A stretch of 64,000 nt of DNA from Schlegelella_A sp036263655. Its GTDB lineage: Bacteria > Pseudomonadota > Gammaproteobacteria > Burkholderiales > Burkholderiaceae_C. Position 1 is the first letter of the stretch, and every line of letters starts with the position of its first letter. A model generated the notes under the pieces. The model saw only the letters and a list, made by a program, of their open reading frames with translations, was not told the DNA's origin and made no database searches. The position numbers were made by a program, and so were the translations under genes. This document shows positions 1 through 10,148 of the stretch, in pieces. Where the stretch lies: assembly GCA_036263655.1 (NCBI GenBank), contig DATAGP010000066.1, positions 54,395-118,394 on the forward strand. The letters are read 5' to 3'.

Positions 1-159
1 GAGGTGGCAGGTGGGGTGTTGGCGGCAAGGTGTCCCATGACGGCGACCGGTGAAGAGGGGAGCTGATTTCCGCATATCGTGAGCCCACCGACTGTCGGAT
101 GGCGCCGACGCGCGCTGTCAGTGCGACGCGATTGCGTGAGTTTTGCGCGCTGTCGCCGG
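1..159. other. No recognisable gene at the left edge
   Basis: I see no convincing coding region, RNA gene or repeat here. The open frames that cross this stretch have arginine-rich, unstructured translations typical of shadow frames in GC-rich DNA. A short 3' tail of a gene lying outside the window cannot be excluded. Confidence 0.4.
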
Positions 160-396
160 CTAGCTCGCGGGCTCTGCCTTCTTGACGCCACGGATGTTGA
201 GCGCGGCCAGACAGACCTGCAGCGCGATCAAGGCGTAAGCGTTCGTGTGCCAGCCCCATGCGATCCACAGGACGTTGCTGACGATGAAGGCCCAGAAGCC
301 GATCTGTCTCCGGCGCTTCGAGTTCGAGGCGACGAGCCACGCCGCGAGGACGGTGACGACCATCGCCGGCCACTGAACGAGATCGAGCCACTCCAT
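160..396 (-). CDS. Small three-helix inner-membrane protein (PnuC/YgjV/SemiSWEET-like)
   Basis: This 78-residue protein has about three hydrophobic segments, at residues 8-24, 33-48 and 53-68, joined by a basic loop (SKRRR). The pattern of a tryptophan-rich second helix (SNVLWIAWGW) and a third helix ending in LNIRG resembles the small half-transporter-like proteins of the PnuC, YgjV and SemiSWEET type. No substrate can be assigned. The next gene on this strand, a glycosyltransferase, ends 168 bp upstream, and that gap holds nothing I recognise. The sequence is clearly protein-like rather than a shadow frame, but the family name is tentative. Confidence 0.7.
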   Translation of the reverse strand: MEWLDLVQWPAMVVTVLAAWLVASNSKRRRQIGFWAFIVSNVLWIAWGWHTNAYALIALQVCLAALNIRGVKKAEPAS

Positions 397-564
397 CGCG
401 AGCCTCAGGCGGAGCGAAGCGGCCCGGGTCCCGCGCTCAAGCGCACGGACGTCCGGGCGGATGCGCCGCTACCAGCGAACGACATGGAACCGCACGCGTT
501 CGCCGCCGCGGCGGGTGCGGCGATCGGCTGCTGGCGGGGGAACGATGCGGCGGCCCGCCGAACG

Positions 565-1788
565 TCATCGGGAACCGGCGGCGGCCGCGACCTTGGCCGG
601 CGTCGCCGACGCGAGCGCGCCGCTGCCCGCCTTCTGCGCCGCGATGACGGCCGCCTGGTCGACGGGCCGGTCGACGAGCACCTTGCGGATCGCCTCGGCG
701 ATCGACGCGGCGGTGGCGTCCCAGGCATGCGAGGCCACGCGCTTGGCCATGTCGGCCTGGCGCTGCGCCCGCTCGGCAGCGCTCTCTTCGAGCGCTCGCC
801 GACAGGCGGCGACGAAGGTCGGCGCGTCCTCCTCGATGGCCACGAGGTCGCCGAACATCACCGCCACGTCGCGGATCGGCGTGCTGACGACCGCCTTGCC
901 GGCCGCCATGTACTCGAGCGTCTTGGTCGGGCTGATGAAGCGAGTCGACTCGTTCATCGCGAAGGGCATCAGGCAGACGTCCCACCCGGCGACCAGCTGC
1001 GGCAGCAGCTCGTAGGGCTGCTGGCCGAGCCAGTGCAGGTTCGGACGCTGCGGCAGCGCCGCCGGATCGATCTTCACGACCGGCCCCACCATCACCACCT
1101 GCCAGGCCGGATCGGCATCGGCGAGGGCGGCGACGAGCTCGATGTCGATGCGCTCGTCGATCACGCCGAAGAAGCCGAGCCGCGGCTGGGCGATCGCGCC
1201 CTGCAGCTCGTGTGCCCTCGCCATGCGCTCGGCGTTGGCCACGGCATTGGCGTTGGCATAGTGGGCGGCGTCGACGGCGCTCGGCAGGCACATGACGTTG
1301 TCGTGCAGCGAGCGCTTCGCTTCATAGAGGCTCGGCCCGCCGGTCAGCACCAGCTCGGCGCGCTTGAGCAGCGCCGTCTCGCGCTGGCGCATCTGCCGCG
1401 CCGCGCCCTTGAACGCCGACAGCTCGTCCATGCAGTCGTAGACGACGGCGCGCGGCGCCAGCCCGTTGAGCAGCGGCAAGGCCATCGGCGTGTAGAACCA
1501 GACGACGTAGTCGTCGATGCCTTCCTGCGCCAGCCAGTCGGCGACCAGCGGCTCGAGCAGCGAGAGCTGGTCGTCGTGGAAGCCGGGCGCCTCCACCGGC
1601 GTGTGCGGCCGCAGCACCTCGACCCCCGGCGTCGGCGATGTTCGCTCGAGCCACCCCGTGGCATCGCTGCGCATGGGTTCCTCTACGAAGACGACGGGGA
1701 ACTCGCGCGCCAGGCGCGACAGCAGGTGCTGGGGCCGCTGGAACACGAAGTTCCAGCGCAGGTGCGAGAAGACGACGAGATGCGGCAT
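565..1788 (-). CDS. Glycosyltransferase, GT-B fold (GT4-like)
   Basis: This is a 407-residue cytosolic enzyme predicted to move a sugar from an activated donor during exopolysaccharide or cell-surface glycan synthesis. The N terminus (MPHLVVFSHLRWNFVFQRPQ) matches the group of GT-B transferases that begin FSHLRW..V.QRPQHL. The C-terminal half carries the donor-site motif SPTKTLEYMAAGKAVVSTP, with its glutamate and the following beta strand. I start at the ATG at 1788; upstream codons in this frame give an unconserved 18-residue extension. The C-terminal tail is alanine-rich and probably disordered. rlpA diverges from it across about 130 bp. Donor and acceptor cannot be told from sequence. Confidence 0.85.
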   Translation of the reverse strand: MPHLVVFSHLRWNFVFQRPQHLLSRLAREFPVVFVEEPMRSDATGWLERTSPTPGVEVLRPHTPVEAPGFHDDQLSLLEPLVADWLAQEGIDDYVVWFYTPMALPLLNGLAPRAVVYDCMDELSAFKGAARQMRQRETALLKRAELVLTGGPSLYEAKRSLHDNVMCLPSAVDAAHYANANAVANAERMARAHELQGAIAQPRLGFFGVIDERIDIELVAALADADPAWQVVMVGPVVKIDPAALPQRPNLHWLGQQPYELLPQLVAGWDVCLMPFAMNESTRFISPTKTLEYMAAGKAVVSTPIRDVAVMFGDLVAIEEDAPTFVAACRRALEESAAERAQRQADMAKRVASHAWDATAASIAEAIRKVLVDRPVDQAAVIAAQKAGSGALASATPAKVAAAAGSR

Positions 1789-1918
1789 GGCGTTTCGTAG
1801 GCGTACAGGCGGACAGCGTCCTTCCCCGGAACGCCATCGCATGTTGTTGTGGGGATGTGGGCAGGGAGCCCGCCCTCCCGTAGCAAATCACGTGCCCCTT
1901 GGGTTATGGTCCGGCCCG

Positions 1919-2875
1919 ATGCGCACCACCCTGGCGCCACCGACCCCCCGCTGCACCTGGGCGCTCGCCTGCGCGATCGTGCTCGCTGGGTGTGCCGGCA
2001 CGAAAGTGAGCGAGCGCCAGCATCGACCTGGCGCATCGGCAGCCGTTACCGACGATCGCGACGGCCCGGGGCTCGATCCGCCCGCCGACCTTGCCAGCCG
2101 GCCCGACGCCGAGCCGCGCATCGACACGGTCCGGCCCGGCGGCGCGAACAAGCCGTACCAGATCCTGGGCCGCGACTATGTTCCCGTGACCGGCGACCTG
2201 CCCTTTCTCGAGCGCGGCCTCGCATCGTGGTACGGGCGCAAGTTCCACGGCCGGCCGACGGCGATCGGCGAGACCTACGACATGTACGCCATGACGGCCG
2301 CGCATCCGACCCTGCCGCTGCCGAGCTACGCGCGCATCCGCAACCCGGCCAACGGCAGGGAGGTGATCGTGCGCGTCAACGACCGCGGACCCTTCCACGC
2401 CGGCCGCATCGTCGATCTCAGCTACGCCGCGGCGGCCAGGCTCGGCCTGCTGCGCGCCATCGCGCCGGTCGAGCTGGAACGGATCACGCACGCCGACATC
2501 CGCGCCGGCACCTGGCGCCGACCCGGTGAGGAGCCGACGCGGCTGGCCGCCGTCGTGCCCAGCGCGGACGCCGCTGCGCCGGCGCTGGCCCCGATCGCCG
2601 CGTCGCCGGCGGAAGCGGCCGAGGCGCACCGGGCGACCGGGCGCGGCTTCTGGCTCCAACTCGGCGCCTTTCGCGAGCGCGGCGGCGCCGAGTCGCTGCG
2701 CCGAAGCCTCGGCGGCGAGGCCGAGGCCTTGCTGCCCAACCTGACGACCTTCGCGGATGCCGCCGTGTATCGCGTCCAGGCGGGCCCGTACGCCAGCCGC
2801 GACCAGGCCGGCGAGGCGGCGCAGCGCGTGCGCGAGGCGCTCGGCCTCGTCCCCCTCGTCGTCGAACGCCGCTGA
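1919..2875 (+). CDS. rlpA: RlpA-type septal lytic transglycosylase lipoprotein with SPOR domain
   Basis: RlpA cuts naked glycan strands of peptidoglycan at the division septum and is anchored in the outer membrane. The 318-residue protein starts with a signal sequence ending in the lipobox LAGC. The double-psi beta-barrel follows, with the diagnostic stretches GLASWYGRKFHGRPTAIGE, DMYAMTAAHPTLPLPSYARI and VNDRGPF. The last 75 residues (from about GFWLQLGAF) form a SPOR domain that binds denuded glycan. The start at 1919 places the lipobox about 25 residues from the N terminus. Longer versions of the frame run backwards through the divergent glycosyltransferase gene and are not credible. The next gene starts only 14 bp downstream, so the two may be co-transcribed. 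Confidence 0.93.
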   Translation: MRTTLAPPTPRCTWALACAIVLAGCAGTKVSERQHRPGASAAVTDDRDGPGLDPPADLASRPDAEPRIDTVRPGGANKPYQILGRDYVPVTGDLPFLERGLASWYGRKFHGRPTAIGETYDMYAMTAAHPTLPLPSYARIRNPANGREVIVRVNDRGPFHAGRIVDLSYAAAARLGLLRAIAPVELERITHADIRAGTWRRPGEEPTRLAAVVPSADAAAPALAPIAASPAEAAEAHRATGRGFWLQLGAFRERGGAESLRRSLGGEAEALLPNLTTFADAAVYRVQAGPYASRDQAGEAAQRVREALGLVPLVVERR

Positions 2876-2889
2876 GCGGGCGGCAGCAA

Positions 2890-3489
2890 GTGGCCGAGGC
2901 GAGCTCACGATCCGACGCCGCGCCGCCGCGGCAGGTCTTTCTCTTCACCGGCCACATGGTCGACGCGCCCGGGCGCGCGGCGCCGCGCCTGCCGGCCGAC
3001 AAGGCAGGCGCGGCCGGCGAGCGCATCCGCCGCGCCCTCGACGACTGCGGCGCCGGACCGGCCGACCTCGGCTTCACGCAAGGAGCGGCCGGCGGCGATC
3101 TGCTTTTCGTCGAGGCGTGCCGGCAGCGCGGCGTCCCGGTGCGGCTGCTGCTGCCGCTCGCGCTCGACGAGTTCGTCGCCCGCTCGATCCTGCCGTCGGA
3201 GGACGGCATCGGCTGGCAGCGCCGCTTCTTCGCGGCCCTCGACGGCCTCGATGCCCCGCCGCTCGAAGCGCCCACGGCGCTCGGCCCGCCCGGCAGGGAC
3301 GTGGACGTCTTCGTGCGCGGCAACGAGTGGCTGCTCGATACCGCCCTGTCCTTCGGCGCCGACCGCCTGCACTGCATGTGCCTCTGGGACGGCGGCGGCG
3401 GCGACGGGCCCGGCGGCACCCGGCACATGGTCGACGAGGTTCGCCGCCGCGGCGGCCGCGTCACCTGGATCGACACGCGGACGCTGTAG
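2890..3489 (+). CDS. SLOG/LOG-like predicted nucleotide- or ligand-binding protein
   Basis: This 199-residue soluble protein has a GTG start 14 bp after rlpA. It opens with VFLFTGHMVDAPGR, followed by a loop (TQGAAGGDLLFVEACRQRGV) and a hydrophobic strand (RLLLPL). It ends CLWDGGGGDGPGGTRHMVDEV and a strand (GRVTWIDTRTL). I recall this pattern as the C-terminal module of TPR or cyclase proteins in signalling and conflict loci, with a Rossmannoid fold related to SLOG (nucleotide or NAD-derivative sensors). Here it stands alone. Its position just ahead of caspase and CHAT genes suggests it may be the sensor or ligand-handling part of that module. The fold assignment needs a profile search. Confidence 0.55.
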   Translation: MAEASSRSDAAPPRQVFLFTGHMVDAPGRAAPRLPADKAGAAGERIRRALDDCGAGPADLGFTQGAAGGDLLFVEACRQRGVPVRLLLPLALDEFVARSILPSEDGIGWQRRFFAALDGLDAPPLEAPTALGPPGRDVDVFVRGNEWLLDTALSFGADRLHCMCLWDGGGGDGPGGTRHMVDEVRRRGGRVTWIDTRTL

Positions 3490-3595
3490 CCGCGCCGCTC
3501 GCGCCGCTCGCGTCGATGCCGTCGTGCGGCTTGCCTCGGGCCCTCGCGGCGCGGATGATCCGGCCCCGAACCGCGCTTCACTCGAGGGAAACTGC

Positions 3596-4501
<906 letters not shown>

Positions 4502-4538
4502 GGCGACGCGCCCGACGCCACGACACGAGGAAGCGACG

Positions 4539-7500
4539 ATGCCGAGCGAAGCGAACGAGATCACCTTCGTCATTCCCGGCCAGGCCGAGCCGGTGCCCAC
4601 GCGCGGCGGCGATCCGCGCGGCAACGTCAAGGCGGCGGTGCGCGTCGGCAGCGTGCGCGCCGGCGGCGAGCCGGTCCGCGTCACGGCGCGTCCCGGCGAG
4701 GACGTCGTCGTGATGACCGTCACCAACGGCCCGGTGCTGGTGCTGCATCCGGAAGCCGCCCGCGACCTGCTGCTGGCGCAGAGCGCCACCGCGACGCGCA
4801 GCGGCCGCGCCGCGTCGGCGGGCGAGGTGCGGGTGCCGGCCCAGCTCGGCTGGCCAGGCCTCGAGGCGGAGGCGACGCGCGGGGCGACGCGCGGCTGGAT
4901 GGGCCAGGCCCTGCTCAGCGGCTTCAAGGTCCTGACCGGCCTCGCCAAGGACCCCGCGAGCAAGCTCGTCGCGGCCGCGGTCACGAAGAAGGTCGACGAC
5001 CAGGTCGAGGCCGGCGTCTACCGGCTGTCGCCCGAGGCGCTGCGGCCGCTCAAGGGCAGCGGCCGCAAGCTCGACCGCGTGCCGCCGGCCGAGGACGGCG
5101 GCCCGCTGCTGGTGCTCGTGCACGGCACCTTCTCCGACACCGTCGGTACCTTCGACAAGCTCTGGAGCCAGCACAACGCGACGACGCGGCAGCTTTTCGC
5201 GCGCTACGGCGACCGGGTCTACGGGCTCGACCATCCGACCCTGGCCGCGAGCCCCATCGGCAACGCCCTGACGCTGGTCCGGGCCATGCCTGCCGGAGCC
5301 CGGCTGCACCTCCTCACGCACTCGCGCGGCGGCATGGTCGCCGAGGTGCTGGCGCGGGCCTGCGGCGGCGGCGCGCTCACCGACGAGGTGCTGGCCCTCT
5401 TCGCCGACGCGTCCTACGCCCAGCACCGCAGCGACTTGCGCGCCCTCGTCAAGGAGGCGCAGGCGAAGGGGCTGCGGGTCGAGCGCGTGGTCCGCGTCGC
5501 CTGCCCGGCGCGCGGCACGCTGCTGGCGTCGAAGCGGCTCGACGCCTACCTGTCGGTGCTGACCTGGGGCCTGCAGCTGGCGAGCGTGCCAGTGGCGCCG
5601 CAGCTGCTCGACTTCCTGCACGAGGTCGCGCGCCGGCGCGCCGAGCCGGAGGAGCTGCCCGGCCTCGAATCGATGATGCCCGGCCGGCCGATCGTCGAGT
5701 GGCTGAACCGGGCCGAGGAGCCGATCCCCGGCGACCTGCGCGTCATCGCCGGCGACATGGAAGGCGACTCGATCGGCTCGTGGGTCAAGACGCTGCTCTC
5801 CGACGCCTTCTACTGGACCGACAACGACCTCGTCGTGCAGACCCGCTCGATGTACGGCGGCTCGCCGAGGGCCCGGACGGCGAGCGGCAGCGGCGCGAGC
5901 TTCGTGCTCGACCGCGGCGGCAAGGTCTCGCACTTCAACTACTTCGCCAACGAGCGCACCGTCCAGGCGATCGTCGGCGGACTGCTGGACGAGAGCCCGT
6001 CCGAGTTCGCGGCCATCGGGCCGCTGTCCTGGGCCGGCGAGGACGCGAGCGGCTTGCGCGCGGCGCAGGCGGTGGCGCGCTCGCGCGGACCCGGTGCGGG
6101 TGGCGGTCAGGGCAGCGCGGTCGGCGCCGGCGAGCGGCCGGCGGTGTTCGTCATTCCCGGGATCCTCGGCTCGAACCTGAAGCGCGACGGCAAGCGCATC
6201 TGGCTCGGCTTCCGCTTCTTCAACGGGCTCAAGACGCTCGCCTGGGATCCGGCGACCGCGGCGAGCATCGAGCCCGACGGCCCGATCGGCAGCGTCTACG
6301 GCGACCTCATCGAGCGCCTGGCCGACACGCACGAGGTGATCCCCTTCGCCTACGACTGGCGCCGCCCCGTCGAGGACGAGGCGCGGCGCCTGGCCGAGGC
6401 GGTCGACGTCGCCTTGGCGGCGCGGGCGGCGAGCCAGCAGCCGGTGCGCATCCTCGCCCACTCGATGGGCGGGATCGTCGCGCGCACGATGGCGCTCGAG
6501 AAGCCCGAGACCTGGCAGCGGCTGATGGCGCGCGACGGCGCCCGCTTCGTCATGCTCGGCACGCCGAACGGCGGCTCGTGGTCGCCGATGCAGACGCTCT
6601 CCGGCGACGACACCTTCGGCAACGCGCTCGCCGTCTTCGGCTCGATCTTCGACAACGCCGGCGCGCGCGAGGTGATGGCCGGCATGCCGGGCTTCATCCA
6701 GCTGCAGGCCGACCTCCTCGACACCACGCTTCGCCTCGATCGCGCCGAGAGCTGGCAGAAGCTGGCCGACGACGACATGCGCCGGCTCGCCGAGCGCAGC
6801 ATCTGGCACTCGGACATGGTCCAGCGCGCGATCTATCGCTGGGGCGCGCCGCCGCAGGCCGTCCTCGACACCTCGGTCGCGCTGCGCCGGCGCCTCGACG
6901 CCCAGGCGGCGAGCCCCGGGCCCGGCGTCGACAAGACCGTGCTCGTCGTCGGCCACGCCGACTTCACCCCGGCCGGCATCGTCTTCGGCGAGGCCGGGCT
7001 CGAGTACCTCGACGCACCCGGCGGCGGCGACGGCCGGGTGCCGCTGGCGCGGGCGCTGCTGCCGGGGGTGCGCACCTGGAGGCTCGACGCGTCGCACGGC
7101 GACCTGCCCAGCACGACCAGCGCCTTCCCGGCCTACCTCGAGCTCCTGGCCAAGGGTGAGACGCGGCTGCTCGACACGCTCGATCCGGCGGCCCCGGGCG
7201 TGCGCTCGGCCGGCGCCGCCGCAGGACGCGGCACGGCCGCGGGCCTGGTCCGCAGCCGGCCGTCGCGCGGCCTGCAGCCGTCGCAGCCGCCGTCGGAGGC
7301 GAGCGACGTGTTCGCTGCCACGCCGCGGCCGCACCTCGCCGCGGGGCGGGCCGGCACCGCGGGCCGGGCGCTGCACGTGTCGGTGCTCAACGCCGACCTC
7401 AAGTTCGTGCACGAGCCGCTCATCGTCGGCCACTACCGCTCGATCGCGCTCACCGGCACCGAGGCGGTGGTCGACCGGCTCGTCAACCGGGCGATGAGCC

Positions 7501-10148
7501 GCTCGCTCGCGGCGGGCCTGTACCCCGACGACGTCGGCACGCACCAGATCTTCGGCAACGTGCGCCAGCACCCGGACAACGTGCTGGCGATGGCGCGGCC
7601 GGTCGCCGTCGTCGTCGCCGGCCTCGGCGAGGAAGGGAAGCTGCGCGCCGTCGACCTCGCCTACACCGTGCGCCAGGCGGTCATCGCCTACGCGCAGCGG
7701 CTGGCCGAGCAGCCCGGCGGCGCGCCGGCGGAGTTCGAGCTGGCCTCGACGCTGCTCGGCAGCGGCGGCGCCGGCATCAGCGCCGGCGCGGCGGCGCAGA
7801 TGGTGGCGCAAGGGGCGTACGAGGCGAACCAGAAGCTGCAGGAGAACGGCTGGCCGCAGGTCGGCCGCCTCGTGCTGGTCGAGTTCTATCTCGACCGCGC
7901 CAGCGACGCCTGGCGCGCGCTGCAGGTGCAGGCGACGGCGGCGCCGCACCAGCTCGACGTCGTCGGTCAGGTCCAGGCCGGCGCGGGGGCGCTGCGCCGC
8001 TCGCTCGACTCGAGCTACCGCGGCGCCGCCTACGACTTCGTCAGCGCCACGACCGGTCAGCTGGCGAACGGCGAGCCGACGATCATGTACACGCTCGACA
8101 CCAAGCGCGCCCGCACCGAGGTGCGCGCCCAGCACACGCAGGGCACGCTGGTGCGCGAGCTGGTCGCCAAGGCGTCGAACGACGCCAACCGCGACCCGCA
8201 GATCGGCCGCACCCTGTTCGACCTGCTCGTGCCGGTCGAGATGGAGCCCTTCCTCGGCGGCACCAGCGACATGGTGATCGAGCTCGACAGCGGCACCGCG
8301 GCGCTGCCGTGGGAGGTGCTCGACACCTCGGCGTCGGCCCCCGCGGGCGCAGACCGCCGCCCCTGGGCGATCCGCAGCAAGCTGCTGCGCAAGCTCCAGA
8401 CGCGCCAGTTCCGCTCGCAGGTCAGCGACGCCACCGCCGACGGCAACATCCTCGTCATCGGCGAGCCCTTCCTCGACGATCCCGCGTATCCGCCGCTGCC
8501 GGGGGCGCGCGCCGAGGCGATCGCGGTGGCCGCCCGCCTCGCGGGCGGCGCCGAAGGCGTCGGCGCCGCCCGCGTGCGCGCGCTCACCAGCGGTGCCGAC
8601 GACGCCCGCAACGTCATCAACGCGCTGTTCGAGCGGCCGTACCGCATCGTCCACGTCGCCGGCCACGGCGCGCCGGGCGCGAAGGGCGGGGTCGTGCTCT
8701 CGGGCGGCACCTTCCTCGGCCCGGCCGAGGTGAACGCGATGCGGACGGTGCCCGAGCTCGTCTTCCTCAACTGCTGCCACCTGGCCGGCCGCGAGGCGCA
8801 GTCGGCGCTCGCCGCATCGAACCACTACGACCGCGCCGCCTTCGCCGCCAGCCTCGCCGAGGCGCTGATCGCCATCGGCGTGCGCTGCGTCGTCGCCGCC
8901 GGGTGGGCGGTCGAGGACAAGCCCGCCGAGCTCTTCGCCACCACCTTCTACGACACGCTGCTCGGCGGCGGCCGCTTCATCGACGCCGTCGCGGCGGCGC
9001 GCTCGGCGGCCTGGCGCAACGGCGCCGGCGGCAACACCTGGGCGGCCTACCAGTGCTACGGCGATCCCGGCTGGACCTGGCAGCGCGGCGTGGGCGATGC
9101 GCAGCGTGCAACGGCGGCGCCGGGCGACGAGTTCGCCGGCGTCTCGTCCGCGCCGGCGCTCGCGCTCGCCCTCGAGACCATCGCCACGCGGCTGCGCTTC
9201 GGCGGCGATGATCCGGCGCAGCGCGCCAGGCTCGAAGCCGGGCAGCGCGACAAGATCCGCTTCCTCGAGGCCAAGTTCGGTCCGGTCTATGGCTCGATGG
9301 GCGCCGTCGCGGAGGCCTTCGGCCTCGCCTACGCCGACGCCGGCGAGCGCGACAAGGCGATCGAGTGGTATCGCGCCGCGGTCCATGCCGGCGACGGCAG
9401 CGCCTCCTTCAAGGCGGCCGAGGAGCTCGCCAACCAGCTCGCCCGACGCGGCGAGCGGCAGGCCGACCCGACCGAGGCGCGTCGCGACATCGACGAGGCC
9501 ATCGCCCGGCTCGAGAAGCTGGTGCAGATCCAGCCCACCGCCGAGCGCGAGGCGCTGCTCGGCTCCGCCTACAAGCGGCTGGTGATGGTCGAGGGCCGCG
9601 CCGAGGACGCGAAGGCGACCGGGGCGGCGCGGCGCGGCCGCAGGCGCGGCGGCGCGGCCGCCGAGCCCGGCGCCGATCGGCTCGCCGCGCTCCGCGCCAT
9701 GGTCCGCCACTACGGCAACGCCGAACGGCTGGCCCGCGAAGCGCAGGCCGACAACCTCTTCTATCCGGGCAAGAACAACATCAGCGCCGAGCTGCGCCTT
9801 GCCTTCCTCGAGCGCCGTCCGGCCGAGCTGGCGGTCGACCGGATGCAGGCGGTGCAGGAGTCGCTGGCGCGCGCGGCGCGGACGCGGCCCGACTTCTGGT
9901 CCGTCGTCGGCCAGATCGAGCTGCGCGTGCTGACCGCCCTGGCGGCGCAGCAGCTGGCGGGCGTCGCGCCGGGCCTCATCGGCGAGTTCGAGGAGCTGAA
10001 GTCGCGCGTGCCGGCCAGGACGATGTGGGACTCGGTCCACGCGGAGGCCCGCTTCACGCTCGAGCCGTACCAGGGGATCGCCAGCGCGGCCGAGAAGCGG
10101 GCGGCGCAGGCGCTGCTCGACGCGCTGCAGGCGATGGCCTCCGGATGA
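4539..10148 (+). CDS. Giant fusion: two alpha/beta-hydrolase (lipase-like) domains + CHAT caspase-like protease + helical repeats
   Basis: This 1869-residue protein has several domains. Residues 1-150 are a divergent N-terminal region. A first alpha/beta hydrolase (about 185-480) has an oxyanion strand LVLVHGTFSD and nucleophile Ser262 in LTHSRGGM. A second, LCAT/PGAP1-like hydrolase (about 535-870) has VFVIPGILGSN and Ser642 in LAHSMGG. A conserved alpha/beta module of CHAT proteins (about 945-1130) leads into a CHAT domain (about 1225-1520) with the catalytic pair His1376 (VAGHGAPG) and Cys1412/1413 (LNCCH). TPR-like helices (about 1590-1720) and a helical tail follow. No signal peptide is visible. 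The stop overlaps the channel start (ATGA). I infer that proteolysis or ligand binding unleashes the lipase domains, which is unproven. Confidence 0.85.
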   Translation: MPSEANEITFVIPGQAEPVPTRGGDPRGNVKAAVRVGSVRAGGEPVRVTARPGEDVVVMTVTNGPVLVLHPEAARDLLLAQSATATRSGRAASAGEVRVPAQLGWPGLEAEATRGATRGWMGQALLSGFKVLTGLAKDPASKLVAAAVTKKVDDQVEAGVYRLSPEALRPLKGSGRKLDRVPPAEDGGPLLVLVHGTFSDTVGTFDKLWSQHNATTRQLFARYGDRVYGLDHPTLAASPIGNALTLVRAMPAGARLHLLTHSRGGMVAEVLARACGGGALTDEVLALFADASYAQHRSDLRALVKEAQAKGLRVERVVRVACPARGTLLASKRLDAYLSVLTWGLQLASVPVAPQLLDFLHEVARRRAEPEELPGLESMMPGRPIVEWLNRAEEPIPGDLRVIAGDMEGDSIGSWVKTLLSDAFYWTDNDLVVQTRSMYGGSPRARTASGSGASFVLDRGGKVSHFNYFANERTVQAIVGGLLDESPSEFAAIGPLSWAGEDASGLRAAQAVARSRGPGAGGGQGSAVGAGERPAVFVIPGILGSNLKRDGKRIWLGFRFFNGLKTLAWDPATAASIEPDGPIGSVYGDLIERLADTHEVIPFAYDWRRPVEDEARRLAEAVDVALAARAASQQPVRILAHSMGGIVARTMALEKPETWQRLMARDGARFVMLGTPNGGSWSPMQTLSGDDTFGNALAVFGSIFDNAGAREVMAGMPGFIQLQADLLDTTLRLDRAESWQKLADDDMRRLAERSIWHSDMVQRAIYRWGAPPQAVLDTSVALRRRLDAQAASPGPGVDKTVLVVGHADFTPAGIVFGEAGLEYLDAPGGGDGRVPLARALLPGVRTWRLDASHGDLPSTTSAFPAYLELLAKGETRLLDTLDPAAPGVRSAGAAAGRGTAAGLVRSRPSRGLQPSQPPSEASDVFAATPRPHLAAGRAGTAGRALHVSVLNADLKFVHEPLIVGHYRSIALTGTEAVVDRLVNRAMSRSLAAGLYPDDVGTHQIFGNVRQHPDNVLAMARPVAVVVAGLGEEGKLRAVDLAYTVRQAVIAYAQRLAEQPGGAPAEFELASTLLGSGGAGISAGAAAQMVAQGAYEANQKLQENGWPQVGRLVLVEFYLDRASDAWRALQVQATAAPHQLDVVGQVQAGAGALRRSLDSSYRGAAYDFVSATTGQLANGEPTIMYTLDTKRARTEVRAQHTQGTLVRELVAKASNDANRDPQIGRTLFDLLVPVEMEPFLGGTSDMVIELDSGTAALPWEVLDTSASAPAGADRRPWAIRSKLLRKLQTRQFRSQVSDATADGNILVIGEPFLDDPAYPPLPGARAEAIAVAARLAGGAEGVGAARVRALTSGADDARNVINALFERPYRIVHVAGHGAPGAKGGVVLSGGTFLGPAEVNAMRTVPELVFLNCCHLAGREAQSALAASNHYDRAAFAASLAEALIAIGVRCVVAAGWAVEDKPAELFATTFYDTLLGGGRFIDAVAAARSAAWRNGAGGNTWAAYQCYGDPGWTWQRGVGDAQRATAAPGDEFAGVSSAPALALALETIATRLRFGGDDPAQRARLEAGQRDKIRFLEAKFGPVYGSMGAVAEAFGLAYADAGERDKAIEWYRAAVHAGDGSASFKAAEELANQLARRGERQADPTEARRDIDEAIARLEKLVQIQPTAEREALLGSAYKRLVMVEGRAEDAKATGAARRGRRRGGAAAEPGADRLAALRAMVRHYGNAERLAREAQADNLFYPGKNNISAELRLAFLERRPAELAVDRMQAVQESLARAARTRPDFWSVVGQIELRVLTALAAQQLAGVAPGLIGEFEELKSRVPARTMWDSVHAEARFTLEPYQGIASAAEKRAAQALLDALQAMASG

